DNA from: Bacteroidota bacterium
GTDB lineage: Bacteria; Bacteroidota; Bacteroidia; Bacteroidales; UBA1402
Length of the DNA stretch: 8,356 nucleotides
Assembly (NCBI GenBank): GCA_030706285.1
Contig: JAUZOU010000121.1
Span: 1 to 8,356 of the forward strand
Reading direction: 5' to 3'
In this document: positions 1 to 6,099 of the stretch, piece by piece
How the letters are laid out: each line of letters opens with the position of its first letter
Position numbering within the stretch: the stretch's first letter is position 1
Position numbers and translations under genes: made by a program
Notes under the pieces: model-generated
Seen by the model: only the letters and a program-made list of their open reading frames with translations
The model's database searches: none
What the model was told of the DNA's origin: nothing

Positions 1-14
1 ACCGCATTCAAACA

Positions 15-22
15 CAAACATA
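15..22 (-). promoter_or_regulatory. Possible minus-strand -7 box (divergent promoter)
   Basis: Read on the minus strand this is TATGTTTG, a full match to the Bacteroidota -7 consensus TAnnTTTG. It points away from hpt and would serve a gene to the left of the window. No TTTG-like -33 element stands at the usual 19-21 nt spacing, and no start codon is visible before the window edge, so this rests on eight bases in AT-rich DNA. Confidence 0.25.
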
Positions 23-64
23 GAAATAAAAAGCGTACGAATACTAATCCTTTTGAATTTTTTG

Positions 65-72
65 TACCTTCG
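65..72 (+). promoter_or_regulatory. Probable -7 box of the hpt-adk-obgE operon promoter
   Basis: TACCTTCG matches the Bacteroidota -7 element TAnnTTTG at all but one fixed base and is followed by GC, as is common. Transcription would begin a few bases downstream, giving a leader of about 28 nt before the hpt ATG at 107. A clear -33 TTTG is not present at the expected spacing; the nearest TTTG (52-55) is too close. Assignment to the operon is inferred from position. Confidence 0.45.
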
Positions 73-106
73 CAGCTTATTTCCGGGTAAAATAATTTAA
101 CACAGT

Positions 107-640
107 ATGTCTACAATCAAGGTTAAAGACAAGGAATTTAGGTTGTTCCTTGACAAGGACCAAATACAGGAAGCCATCAGCAGAGTGGCTGGTCAGATCA
201 ATCACGATCTTGACGGTAAGGATCCATTATTTTTGTCCGTATTGAACGGATCTTTCATGTTTGCCGCCGATTTGATGAAGCAAATTACCATTCCCTGCAA
301 CATCAGTTTCATTAAACTGGCTTCCTATCAGGGAATGGAACGTGGCGATAAAGTCCGTGAAGTATTCGGACTCTCCGAACGCATTGACAATAGAACCATC
401 GTCATTGTTGAAGATATCGTTGATTCAGGCAATACCATGCAGCAATTGCTGGAGTCCTTGCATACACGCAATCCAAAAGAGGTACGGATTGCCACTTTTC
501 TACACAAACCGGATGCACTTCGATGTGAGTTGAAGTTGGATTACATTGCGTTCAAAGTGCCAAACGATTTTGTCGTTGGTTATGGCATGGATTATGACGG
601 TTTTGGCAGGAATTTCGGAGAAGTGTATACCGCCATCTGA
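107..640 (+). CDS. hpt: Hypoxanthine phosphoribosyltransferase (purine salvage)
   Basis: This cytosolic enzyme transfers phosphoribose from PRPP to hypoxanthine or guanine, giving IMP or GMP. The 177-residue length is normal for bacterial HPRTs. The type I PRPP-binding motif VIVEDIVDSGNT lies at residues 99-110, with the acidic pair E102-D103 and the general-base candidate D106. The VLNGS loop at 45-49 and the mobile SYQG loop at 73-76 are where the family has them. K150 and the VPNDFVVGYG segment (151-160) form the purine pocket. The first ATG is used, after an A-rich leader with no Shine-Dalgarno site, as is usual in Bacteroidota. adk follows after 64 nt with no terminator between, so hpt probably leads an hpt-adk-obgE operon. 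Xanthine specificity cannot be excluded by eye, but the sequence looks like the hypoxanthine/guanine type. Confidence 0.95.
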   Translation: MSTIKVKDKEFRLFLDKDQIQEAISRVAGQINHDLDGKDPLFLSVLNGSFMFAADLMKQITIPCNISFIKLASYQGMERGDKVREVFGLSERIDNRTIVIVEDIVDSGNTMQQLLESLHTRNPKEVRIATFLHKPDALRCELKLDYIAFKVPNDFVVGYGMDYDGFGRNFGEVYTAI

Positions 641-704
641 TTTCAGCCCGCTTTTCAAAGACTATAGAATATAGAGAGATTTTAGGTTAAAAAGATAGTT
701 CCAA

Positions 705-1280
705 ATGACTAAAAATGTTGTTATTTTTGGTGCACCTGGCGCCGGAAAGGGGACCCAGAGTGCAATGATCGCTGAGAAATATGGCCTGAAGCATTTGTCA
801 ACAGGTGAGTTGCTCAGAGCAGAGGTAGAAAAAAAGAGTGAAATTGGAAAACAAATTGATTCGTACATTAGCCACGGTAATCTTGTTCCGGACGAAGTGA
901 TCATCAATATGCTTTCCAGCGTATTAAAACAAAACAGCCAGACGGCCGGATTTATTTTTGACGGTTTTCCAAGAACCACCGCACAGGCAGCAGCCTTGAA
1001 AACTATGTTGAAAATACATGGAACAGAGGTCGCTGTTATGCTGAACCTGAAGGTGGGCGAAGATGAACTGATCAAACGATTACTCTACAGAGGCATATCC
1101 TCAGGCCGTTCAGACGATAACTATGAAACGATCCAACACCGTATTCAGGTGTACCATAATGATACAGCGCCTGTTAAAGATTTCTATGTCAAAGAAGGCA
1201 TAGCCGTCGATATTGACGGGACAGGAAGTTTGAATGACATCTTCAAACGCATATGCGCTGCGATGGATGCGTTAGCTTAA
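705..1280 (+). CDS. adk: Adenylate kinase, short-LID type
   Basis: The enzyme catalyses ATP + AMP = 2 ADP in the cytosol and balances the adenylate pool. The P-loop GAPGAGKGT is at residues 9-17, the AMP-binding STGELLR segment at 32-38 and the FDGFPRT motif at 85-91. The LID, around R129 to D138 (RGISSGRSDDN), is the short form without the zinc-binding cysteine insert. This fits the 191-residue length, against about 215 for long-LID enzymes such as that of E. coli. The start at 705 places the P-loop at the usual distance from the N-terminus. The gene sits between hpt and obgE, with 21 nt to the preferred obgE start, so the three are almost certainly co-transcribed. Nothing looks damaged or unusual. 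Confidence 0.96.
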   Translation: MTKNVVIFGAPGAGKGTQSAMIAEKYGLKHLSTGELLRAEVEKKSEIGKQIDSYISHGNLVPDEVIINMLSSVLKQNSQTAGFIFDGFPRTTAQAAALKTMLKIHGTEVAVMLNLKVGEDELIKRLLYRGISSGRSDDNYETIQHRIQVYHNDTAPVKDFYVKEGIAVDIDGTGSLNDIFKRICAAMDALA

Positions 1281-1301
1281 CCAATAAATAATTTGCCTAA
1301 C

Positions 1302-2429
1302 ATGGCTTCAAGCAATTTCGTTGATTATGTCAAGATTTACTGCCGCTCTGGTAAAGGTGGAGGTGGTTCGATCCACTTCCACAGGGAAAAGTACATTGCC
1401 AAAGGTGGACCTGACGGTGGTGACGGAGGACGCGGCGGCCATGTCATTTTAAGGGCCAGAACGAATTACTGGACACTGATCCATTTGCGGTATGCCCGTC
1501 ATGTCTTTGCCGAAAACGGACAAAGCGGAAGCAGTGCCTGCAGTACCGGAAAATCCGGTGAAGACAGTTACATCGACGTTCCTGTCGGAACAGTTGCCTA
1601 CGATGCCGATTCCGGGGAATTCCTCTGCGAAGTCAATGATCCGGATCAGGAAGTGATTTTGCTAAAGGGTGGTCGAGGCGGACAAGGCAATTATCAATTC
1701 AGGACGGCCACCAACCAGGCACCCCGGTTTTCACAACCAGGCGAACCGATGGAGGAACGCAACATCATTCTTGAACTTAAGCTGTTGGCTGATGTTGGAT
1801 TGGTCGGTTTTCCGAATGCCGGTAAATCAACGTTGTTATCTGTCGTTTCTGCTGCGAAACCGAAAATTGCAGATTATCCGTTTACGACCCTTGAGCCCAA
1901 CCTTGGTATTGTTGCCTACAGGGACAATCAGTCTTTCGTAATGGCAGATATACCGGGTATTATTGAAGGCGCATCTGAAGGCCGTGGCATTGGCCTGCGT
2001 TTTCTTCGTCACATCGAACGGAACGCTGCCTTATTGTTCATGGTCCCGGCAGACAGTGATGACATTCATAAGGAATACGAAATACTACTTAATGAATTGA
2101 ATCAGTACAATCCGGATTTGCTTGACAAGCAGCGAATACTGGCCATCAGTAAATGCGATATGCTTGACCAGGAACTGATGAACGAAATCCGGCTGGATCT
2201 GCCTGATGTACCTTATGTCTTTCTATCCTCAGTGTCCGGCATGGGCGTTCTTGAATTGAAAGATAAGCTCTGGACGCTGCTCAACGATGAAACCAACCGC
2301 ATCACCACCATTTCACACCGGCCGATTGATGTCCGGAACATGGAACCGGATAGCGAAGATGTTTCTGATCAGGCGGATGAGCCGGTGGCGGAAGGCAGTC
2401 ATTTCGATGATGAGCCGGAACTCGGCTAA
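1302..2429 (+). CDS. obgE: Obg/CgtA family GTPase
   Basis: This essential GTPase binds the large ribosomal subunit and links ribosome assembly to growth and stringent control. The glycine-rich Obg fold covers residues 1-158 (for example GGPDGGDGGRGG at 35-46). The G domain follows: G1 GFPNAGKST (169-177), switch region YPFTTLEPN (192-200), G3 DIPGI (216-220), G4 SKCD (283-286, where many GTPases have NKxD) and G5 around SSVSG (309-313). An acidic tail follows from about residue 347, and there is no OCT domain. I chose ATG 1302 (375 aa) over an in-frame TTG at 1293. The resulting N-terminus, MASSNFVDYVKIYCRSG, matches the usual Bacteroidota Obg start. The serine in G4 looks like lineage variation, not loss of function. 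It is the last gene of the operon and is followed by the hairpin at 2453-2490. Confidence 0.96.
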   Translation: MASSNFVDYVKIYCRSGKGGGGSIHFHREKYIAKGGPDGGDGGRGGHVILRARTNYWTLIHLRYARHVFAENGQSGSSACSTGKSGEDSYIDVPVGTVAYDADSGEFLCEVNDPDQEVILLKGGRGGQGNYQFRTATNQAPRFSQPGEPMEERNIILELKLLADVGLVGFPNAGKSTLLSVVSAAKPKIADYPFTTLEPNLGIVAYRDNQSFVMADIPGIIEGASEGRGIGLRFLRHIERNAALLFMVPADSDDIHKEYEILLNELNQYNPDLLDKQRILAISKCDMLDQELMNEIRLDLPDVPYVFLSSVSGMGVLELKDKLWTLLNDETNRITTISHRPIDVRNMEPDSEDVSDQADEPVAEGSHFDDEPELG

Positions 2430-2452
2430 ATGAATTGATCTTGTTTTTATAC

Positions 2453-2490
2453 AACCAAATGACCTCGAATATTTTCGGGGTCATTTGGTT
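2453..2490. terminator. Long convergent hairpin, probable bidirectional terminator
   Basis: AACCAAATGACC (2453-2464) pairs perfectly with GGTCATTTGGTT (2479-2490). Inside, T2465 can wobble with G2478 and CGAA (2466-2469) pairs with TTCG (2474-2477) around a TATT loop, giving a 17-bp stem. It lies between the ends of the convergent genes obgE and hcp, where both transcripts need to stop. The downstream T-run is short on the plus strand (TTT) and absent on the minus strand. Termination is therefore inferred from stem strength and position; it may also protect the 3' ends. Confidence 0.75.
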
Positions 2491-2513
2491 TAGGTGTGCC
2501 ATGAAAGCGATTT

Positions 2514-4175
2514 TTAGCTCCCAAAGAATACCTTCATATCTTCATCGACCGTTTTGATAGGCGCGATGCCAAAGTCTTCCACCAGGACATTGACGACATT
2601 CGGTGACAGAAATCCAGGCAGTGTCGGGCCAAGGTGAATATTTTTGATACCAAGAGAAAGCAGCCCGAGCAAAACAATGACAGCCTTTTGCTCATACCAG
2701 GCAATATTATAGACAATCGGAAGCGCATTGATGTTTTTTACGCCAAAAACGTCTTTTAGTTTCAGGGCGATCACTGCCAACGAGTAACTGTCGTTGCACT
2801 GCCCGGCATCAAGTACGCGTGGAATGCCGTTGATATCTCCCAGCGGTAATTTGTTGTACCGGTATTTGGCACAGCCAGCCGTCAGGATAACCGTGTCCTT
2901 CGGCAATTTCTGAGCAAATTCGGTATAGTAATTCCGGCTGTTCATTCGACCGTCACAACCTCCCATGACAATGAATTTGCGGATGGCTCCCGATTTGACA
3001 GCCTCAACGACTTTGTCCGTCAGCGCGAAGACTTGCTCATGGGCAAAACCGCCAATGATTTCACCGGTCTCGATGGCTGTAGGAGGAGCACATTTTTTTG
3101 CCTGTTCGATCAGCTCTGAAAAATCTTTCGGCTCACCGTCCTGACGGTCCGGAATGTGTTTGAATCCTTCAAAACCGGCAGCGCCTGTCGTATAAACACG
3201 GTCTTTGTAGGTCGAGTCGGAGCGTGGCGGGACGATGCAATTGGTTGTAAAGAGAAACATCCCGTTGAACTGTTCGAATTCGTCCGTTTGTCTCCACCAG
3301 GAGTTTCCATAGTTGCCGGCAAAGTGGTCGTACTTTTTGAAGGCAGGATAATAATGAGCCGGAAGCATTTCACTGTGTGTGTAGACATCCACACCCGTGC
3401 CTGCTGTCTGTTTCAGCAAGTCTTCCAGATCACGCAGATCGTGACCGCTGATCAGAATGCCCGGATGGTTTCGAACCCCGATGTCGACTTTGGTCATTTC
3501 CGGTTGGCCGTAAGTCGAGGTGTTGGCTTTGTCCAGCAATGCCATCGTCTTTACTCCATATTTGCCACATTCGAGTACCATTCTGATTAGTTCATTGGCG
3601 GTAAGCCCATCGTTTCTGGAAGCCACCAACGCTTTTTGCATGAAGGCATAAATCGTATCGTCTTCAAAGCCCAGATTGCAAGCATGTTCGGCGTAGGCAG
3701 CCATACCTTTCAAGCCATAAACCAGCAGCTCCCGCAGCGAACGGATGTCTTCGTTTTCAGTGACCAGTACACCGACTTCTGTCGCTTTTTGTTCCATCGC
3801 CTCTATCTCTTCGGCTTGCCAGGTAGTGCAATCGCAAGTGATGTCATCGAGGGTTCCGCCATTAGCCAGCAGCGCATCTTTTGCCTTTGCACGGATGATA
3901 AATGCTTTTTTGATTTTTTCCACAAACCGGCTCTTGTCAAAATTGGCATTTGTGATGGTCATGAACAACCCTTCCATAATAAACCGGTTGGCTTCAGGCA
4001 TTTCTACCTGAAGCTGTCTTAAGCGGTTTGTATACAGCGAAATACCTCTCAGTAGATAAATCAGCAAATCTTGCAGGCAGGCCACATCGGCTGTTTTACC
4101 ACAAACTCCCTTTACCGTACAGCCGGTTCCTTTGGCTGTCTCCTGACATTGAAAACAGAACATGTTTGTCGTCAT
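2514..4175 (-). CDS. hcp: Hybrid cluster protein (Hcp, prismane protein), class I
   Basis: Hcp is a cytosolic iron-sulfur enzyme. It was first described as a hydroxylamine reductase and is now regarded mainly as a nitric oxide reductase or nitrosative-stress protein in anaerobes. The N-terminal cysteines C7, C10, C19 and C25 (C-x2-C-x8-C-x5-C) are the [4Fe-4S] pattern of class I Hcps. All expected hybrid-cluster ligands are visible: H245, E269, C313, C407 (MGGCDGR, the persulfide position), C435 (TAGCAKY), C460 (DAGQC), and E495 with K497 (WYEQK). The 553-residue length is that of the Desulfovibrio protein, so it appears intact. The first Met (4175) gives MTTNMFCFQC; an inner ATG (4163) would start at MFCFQC and cannot be excluded. 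No Hcr-type NADH reductase gene is adjacent. The ferredoxin-like gene 92 nt upstream on the same strand is the likely electron partner, and the regulator beyond it the likely controller. Confidence 0.96.
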   Translation of the reverse strand: MTTNMFCFQCQETAKGTGCTVKGVCGKTADVACLQDLLIYLLRGISLYTNRLRQLQVEMPEANRFIMEGLFMTITNANFDKSRFVEKIKKAFIIRAKAKDALLANGGTLDDITCDCTTWQAEEIEAMEQKATEVGVLVTENEDIRSLRELLVYGLKGMAAYAEHACNLGFEDDTIYAFMQKALVASRNDGLTANELIRMVLECGKYGVKTMALLDKANTSTYGQPEMTKVDIGVRNHPGILISGHDLRDLEDLLKQTAGTGVDVYTHSEMLPAHYYPAFKKYDHFAGNYGNSWWRQTDEFEQFNGMFLFTTNCIVPPRSDSTYKDRVYTTGAAGFEGFKHIPDRQDGEPKDFSELIEQAKKCAPPTAIETGEIIGGFAHEQVFALTDKVVEAVKSGAIRKFIVMGGCDGRMNSRNYYTEFAQKLPKDTVILTAGCAKYRYNKLPLGDINGIPRVLDAGQCNDSYSLAVIALKLKDVFGVKNINALPIVYNIAWYEQKAVIVLLGLLSLGIKNIHLGPTLPGFLSPNVVNVLVEDFGIAPIKTVDEDMKVFFGS

Positions 4176-4267
4176 ATAGGTCTTCTTTATTGGTTGAATT
4201 TTTATATTGCTTCTCTCAGATTGAAAACTTAACGAGGCTTAAAAAATACCTATAAATGAGGTGTTTA

Positions 4268-5215
4268 TCAAATCCATTCCTGACTCAGTATCTCTCCTTT
4301 CACCGATACCACGATCACTTTTATGGGAATATTCCTGGAAGCCTTATCCCGCGCCTTTTTCGCTATCCCGACAAGGCCGCTGCAGCAGGGGACTTCCATG
4401 ATAAGCACAGTCAGCGTGTCGATGTTGGAGTCATCGATCATCGATTCCAGCTTATCGACATAATGACCGGTATCGCTATCCAGTTTTGGGCAAGCGATAG
4501 CCAGCTTTTTGCCTTTCAGAAACTGGCTGTGAAAATTCCCCAACGTAAAGGCCGTGCAATCTGCAGCAAGCAAGACATCTGCCCCTTCAAAATAAGGCGC
4601 TTGCGGGTTAAGCAAATGCAGTTGGACAGGAAATTGACGAAGTTCTGAAGGCTGGCCTGCTGCAAGAGTGGTGGCTGCAGGACCGGTTTTCGAGGCAAAT
4701 GCTGGTCTAACGCTTTGTAAACCTGAAGATTCCGGCACATGGCAAGCTTCATAGATGGGTGGTTGAGACAGTCCGGCTCCAATTGAAGCCGCCGGCTCAT
4801 CCCAGGAACGCTCATGCGAACCCGAACAGCCACAATCAAGCTTTTCTTGTTTGTATAGGGAAGACAGGTCAATTTCAATAGCTTTTTCTTTCAACCAGGC
4901 AACGCCTTCCTGAAGCAGTTTCTTTTCGCCATGGTTTTTCAAATGGTTGAGATGAGCGACAATGACGTCGTTCCCTTTTACTGAAATCCGTTCCATTACA
5001 GCTACTTCATTGTATGGTTCGGCTTCGCGTTCTTCGAGGGTGATCGCGTTGACCGGACAATCACCGATACAGGCACCAAGGCCGTCACAGTAAAGTTCAC
5101 TGACCATGACTGCTTTTCCGTTTATCAGTTGCAGGGCTCCTTCATGACAGCCTTTAACACAATTTCCGCAGCCGTTGCAGGTCTGATCATCTATTTTAAT
5201 AAGTGTACGCTTCAT
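4268..5215 (-). CDS. Ferredoxin-like iron-sulfur protein, putative redox partner of Hcp
   Basis: The N-terminus (residues 1-60) is a 2x[4Fe-4S]-type ferredoxin domain. The first motif is complete: C13-x2-C16-x2-C19-x3-C23. The second is C43-x5-C49-x3-C53-P, with L46 where the second cysteine would normally be, so this cluster may be [3Fe-4S] or have a non-cysteine ligand. A helical region and an Ala/Ser/Pro-rich linker (about 130-190) follow, starting with CGCSGS (128-133). The C-terminal domain (about 191-315) has ELRQFPVQL, LLAADC (C220), ACPKLD (C242) and MEVPCCSG (C277, C278). This arrangement resembles ferredoxin-like proteins I recall beside hcp in anaerobes, but no biochemical function is established to my knowledge. 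Electron transfer to Hcp is inferred from linkage. It is the first gene of the minus-strand unit, transcribed from the operator region, and has an A-rich leader. It is longer than a simple ferredoxin (315 aa against 55-80). Confidence 0.82.
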   Translation of the reverse strand: MKRTLIKIDDQTCNGCGNCVKGCHEGALQLINGKAVMVSELYCDGLGACIGDCPVNAITLEEREAEPYNEVAVMERISVKGNDVIVAHLNHLKNHGEKKLLQEGVAWLKEKAIEIDLSSLYKQEKLDCGCSGSHERSWDEPAASIGAGLSQPPIYEACHVPESSGLQSVRPAFASKTGPAATTLAAGQPSELRQFPVQLHLLNPQAPYFEGADVLLAADCTAFTLGNFHSQFLKGKKLAIACPKLDSDTGHYVDKLESMIDDSNIDTLTVLIMEVPCCSGLVGIAKKARDKASRNIPIKVIVVSVKGEILSQEWI

Positions 5216-5254
5216 TTTTTATTGATTGGTTGGCGTCCTATTTGATTAACAATG

Positions 5255-5262
5255 CAAATATA
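5255..5262 (-). promoter_or_regulatory. -7 box of the ferredoxin-hcp promoter
   Basis: Read on the minus strand this is TATATTTG, a full match to TAnnTTTG. It lies 39 nt upstream of the ferredoxin-like start at 5215. A weak -33 candidate, ATTG (5280-5283 on the minus strand), stands 17 nt upstream, shorter than the usual 19-21. A weak -33 is typical of activator-dependent promoters. The centre of the 16-bp palindrome is 37.5 nt from the box edge, or about -42 from the predicted start site. Confidence 0.6.
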
Positions 5263-5284
5263 GATTGGTTCAACCACTGCAATT

Positions 5285-5300
5285 TGTAACATATGTTACA
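5285..5300. promoter_or_regulatory. Perfect 16-bp palindromic operator, probable HcpR site
   Basis: TGTAACATATGTTACA equals its own reverse complement over all 16 bases. The size and TGT...ACA edges suit a Crp/Fnr-family dimer, and it lies in the divergent region between the ferredoxin-hcp unit and a Crp/Fnr regulator gene. I found no second copy in the window. It is placed upstream of both divergent -7 boxes, near the -41.5 activator position for the minus-strand promoter and about 6 nt closer for the plus-strand one. Binding by the adjacent regulator is inferred, not shown. Confidence 0.72.
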
Positions 5301-5316
5301 GCTGCAAAAAAATGAT

Positions 5317-5324
5317 TACCTTTG
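5317..5324 (+). promoter_or_regulatory. -7 box of the regulator promoter; decides its start codon
   Basis: TACCTTTG is a full match to TAnnTTTG. Transcription would begin near 5328-5331, downstream of an in-frame ATG at 5312. That ATG would then not be in the mRNA, leaving ATG 5351 as the first usable start with a leader of about 20 nt. There is no good -33 element; the palindrome occupies that area, consistent with regulation by the gene's own product. Confidence 0.55.
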
Positions 5325-5350
5325 AAATTCAACATTATCCAGATAAAAAG

Positions 5351-6007
5351 ATGTCCAACTTATTCCAGTGTCCGCTATTTCGTGGACTCACTCCAGCTGA
5401 AACGGAAACATTGCTTGACGGCCAATATTCCGTAAAAACCTACGCCCCGGGAGAGATCATAGCATTGCAGGCAAGCAGGTATGAAAGCCTGTTTATTGTT
5501 TCTGAAGGACTTGTGCGCGGAGAAATGACAGACACACTGGGAAGGAATGCCGTGATTGAGGAAATCCCGGCACCCAGGGCAGTTGCACCGGCATTTCTGT
5601 ATGCAACGGAGAATAGACTACCTGTGACAATCACTGCCATTGACAAAACCGAGATGACAATCATCCACAGGCAACACTTCACTTTGATGATGCAAAAAGA
5701 GGCCCGGTTGCTGATAAATTACCTGCAAAGTATGGCTGATAGAAGTTGTTTCCTTTCGGAAAAGCTTCATATGCAGCGTTTTGGTTCAATTAAAAGCAAA
5801 CTGGCAAGATACCTTCTTGAACTTTCACAGAAACAGCAGGCTGATTCATTCGTGATGCCACATACCCAGCAAGAGCTTGCAGACATGTTCGGCGTTACAC
5901 GTCCTGCTCTGGCACGCTGCATTGGGCAACTGGAAAAGGATGAACTGATAGAAGCTAAAGGGAAAACAGTTAATATTTTAGCAAGGCAACGGTTGATGGG
6001 GCTGTGA
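5351..6007 (+). CDS. hcpR: Crp/Fnr-family transcriptional regulator, probable HcpR
   Basis: The protein is 218 residues from ATG 5351. A cyclic-nucleotide-binding-type beta-barrel spans about 10-112, a long dimerisation helix about 113-160, and a winged helix-turn-helix about 170-210. The recognition helix region TRPALARCIGQL is at 183-194. It has only three cysteines (C7, C133, C190), far apart, so it lacks the FNR four-cysteine cluster motif. HcpR proteins studied in Bacteroidales are reported to bind haem and respond to NO. It is divergent from the ferredoxin-hcp unit across a palindromic operator, the classic arrangement for a local regulator, so HcpR is the best identification. An ATG at 5312 would add 13 residues, but a -7 promoter box lies inside that extension and conserved sequence begins at MSNLFQCPLFRGL. 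The alternative is another Crp/Fnr regulator with a different signal. Family certain; HcpR name probable. Confidence 0.8.
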   Translation: MSNLFQCPLFRGLTPAETETLLDGQYSVKTYAPGEIIALQASRYESLFIVSEGLVRGEMTDTLGRNAVIEEIPAPRAVAPAFLYATENRLPVTITAIDKTEMTIIHRQHFTLMMQKEARLLINYLQSMADRSCFLSEKLHMQRFGSIKSKLARYLLELSQKQQADSFVMPHTQQELADMFGVTRPALARCIGQLEKDELIEAKGKTVNILARQRLMGL

Positions 6008-6029
6008 ATGGTTGTTCGTAAAAAATGTC

Positions 6030-6037
6030 CACCTTTG
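6030..6037 (+). promoter_or_regulatory. Possible -7 box for the lipoprotein gene
   Basis: CACCTTTG differs from TAnnTTTG by one base and lies 62 nt before the lipoprotein ATG at 6100, just after the regulator gene ends. No -33 TTTG is seen at standard spacing. The leader that follows contains a weak imperfect AT-rich inverted repeat (about 6047-6079). Whether the lipoprotein gene has its own promoter or is read through from the regulator cannot be settled by eye. Confidence 0.35.
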
Positions 6038-6099
6038 TAAACAAATCGATTGGATTTTTATCTTATATAAAACCAAACGATAGTCAATAGATAAAGAGT

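Noticed and set aside
2159..2161. G4 motif of Obg reads SKCD instead of NKxD, hinting at altered nucleotide specificity
   Set aside because: The other G motifs are intact, and Ser or Thr at this place is, as I recall, common in Bacteroidota Obg proteins, so it is probably lineage variation.
3156..4022. Open frames on the plus strand across hcp
   Set aside because: They lie fully inside hcp on the opposite strand. The hcp frame carries every cluster ligand, while these translate to sequence with no recognisable domain; they are shadows.
4256..4648. Plus-strand frame opposite the ferredoxin-like gene
   Set aside because: It overlaps the C-terminal part of a well-supported gene, has no promoter or family resemblance, and is best read as an antisense shadow.
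2514..6007. Possible wholly new system around hcp
   Set aside because: Hcp with a linked Crp/Fnr regulator is a known type of nitrosative-stress unit; only the ferredoxin-like protein's C-terminal domain and the exact operator geometry look less described.
6047..6079. Imperfect AT-rich hairpin in the leader of the lipoprotein gene
   Set aside because: Pairing needs mismatches and bulges and is almost all A-T, with no T-run after it; too weak to call a terminator or riboswitch.
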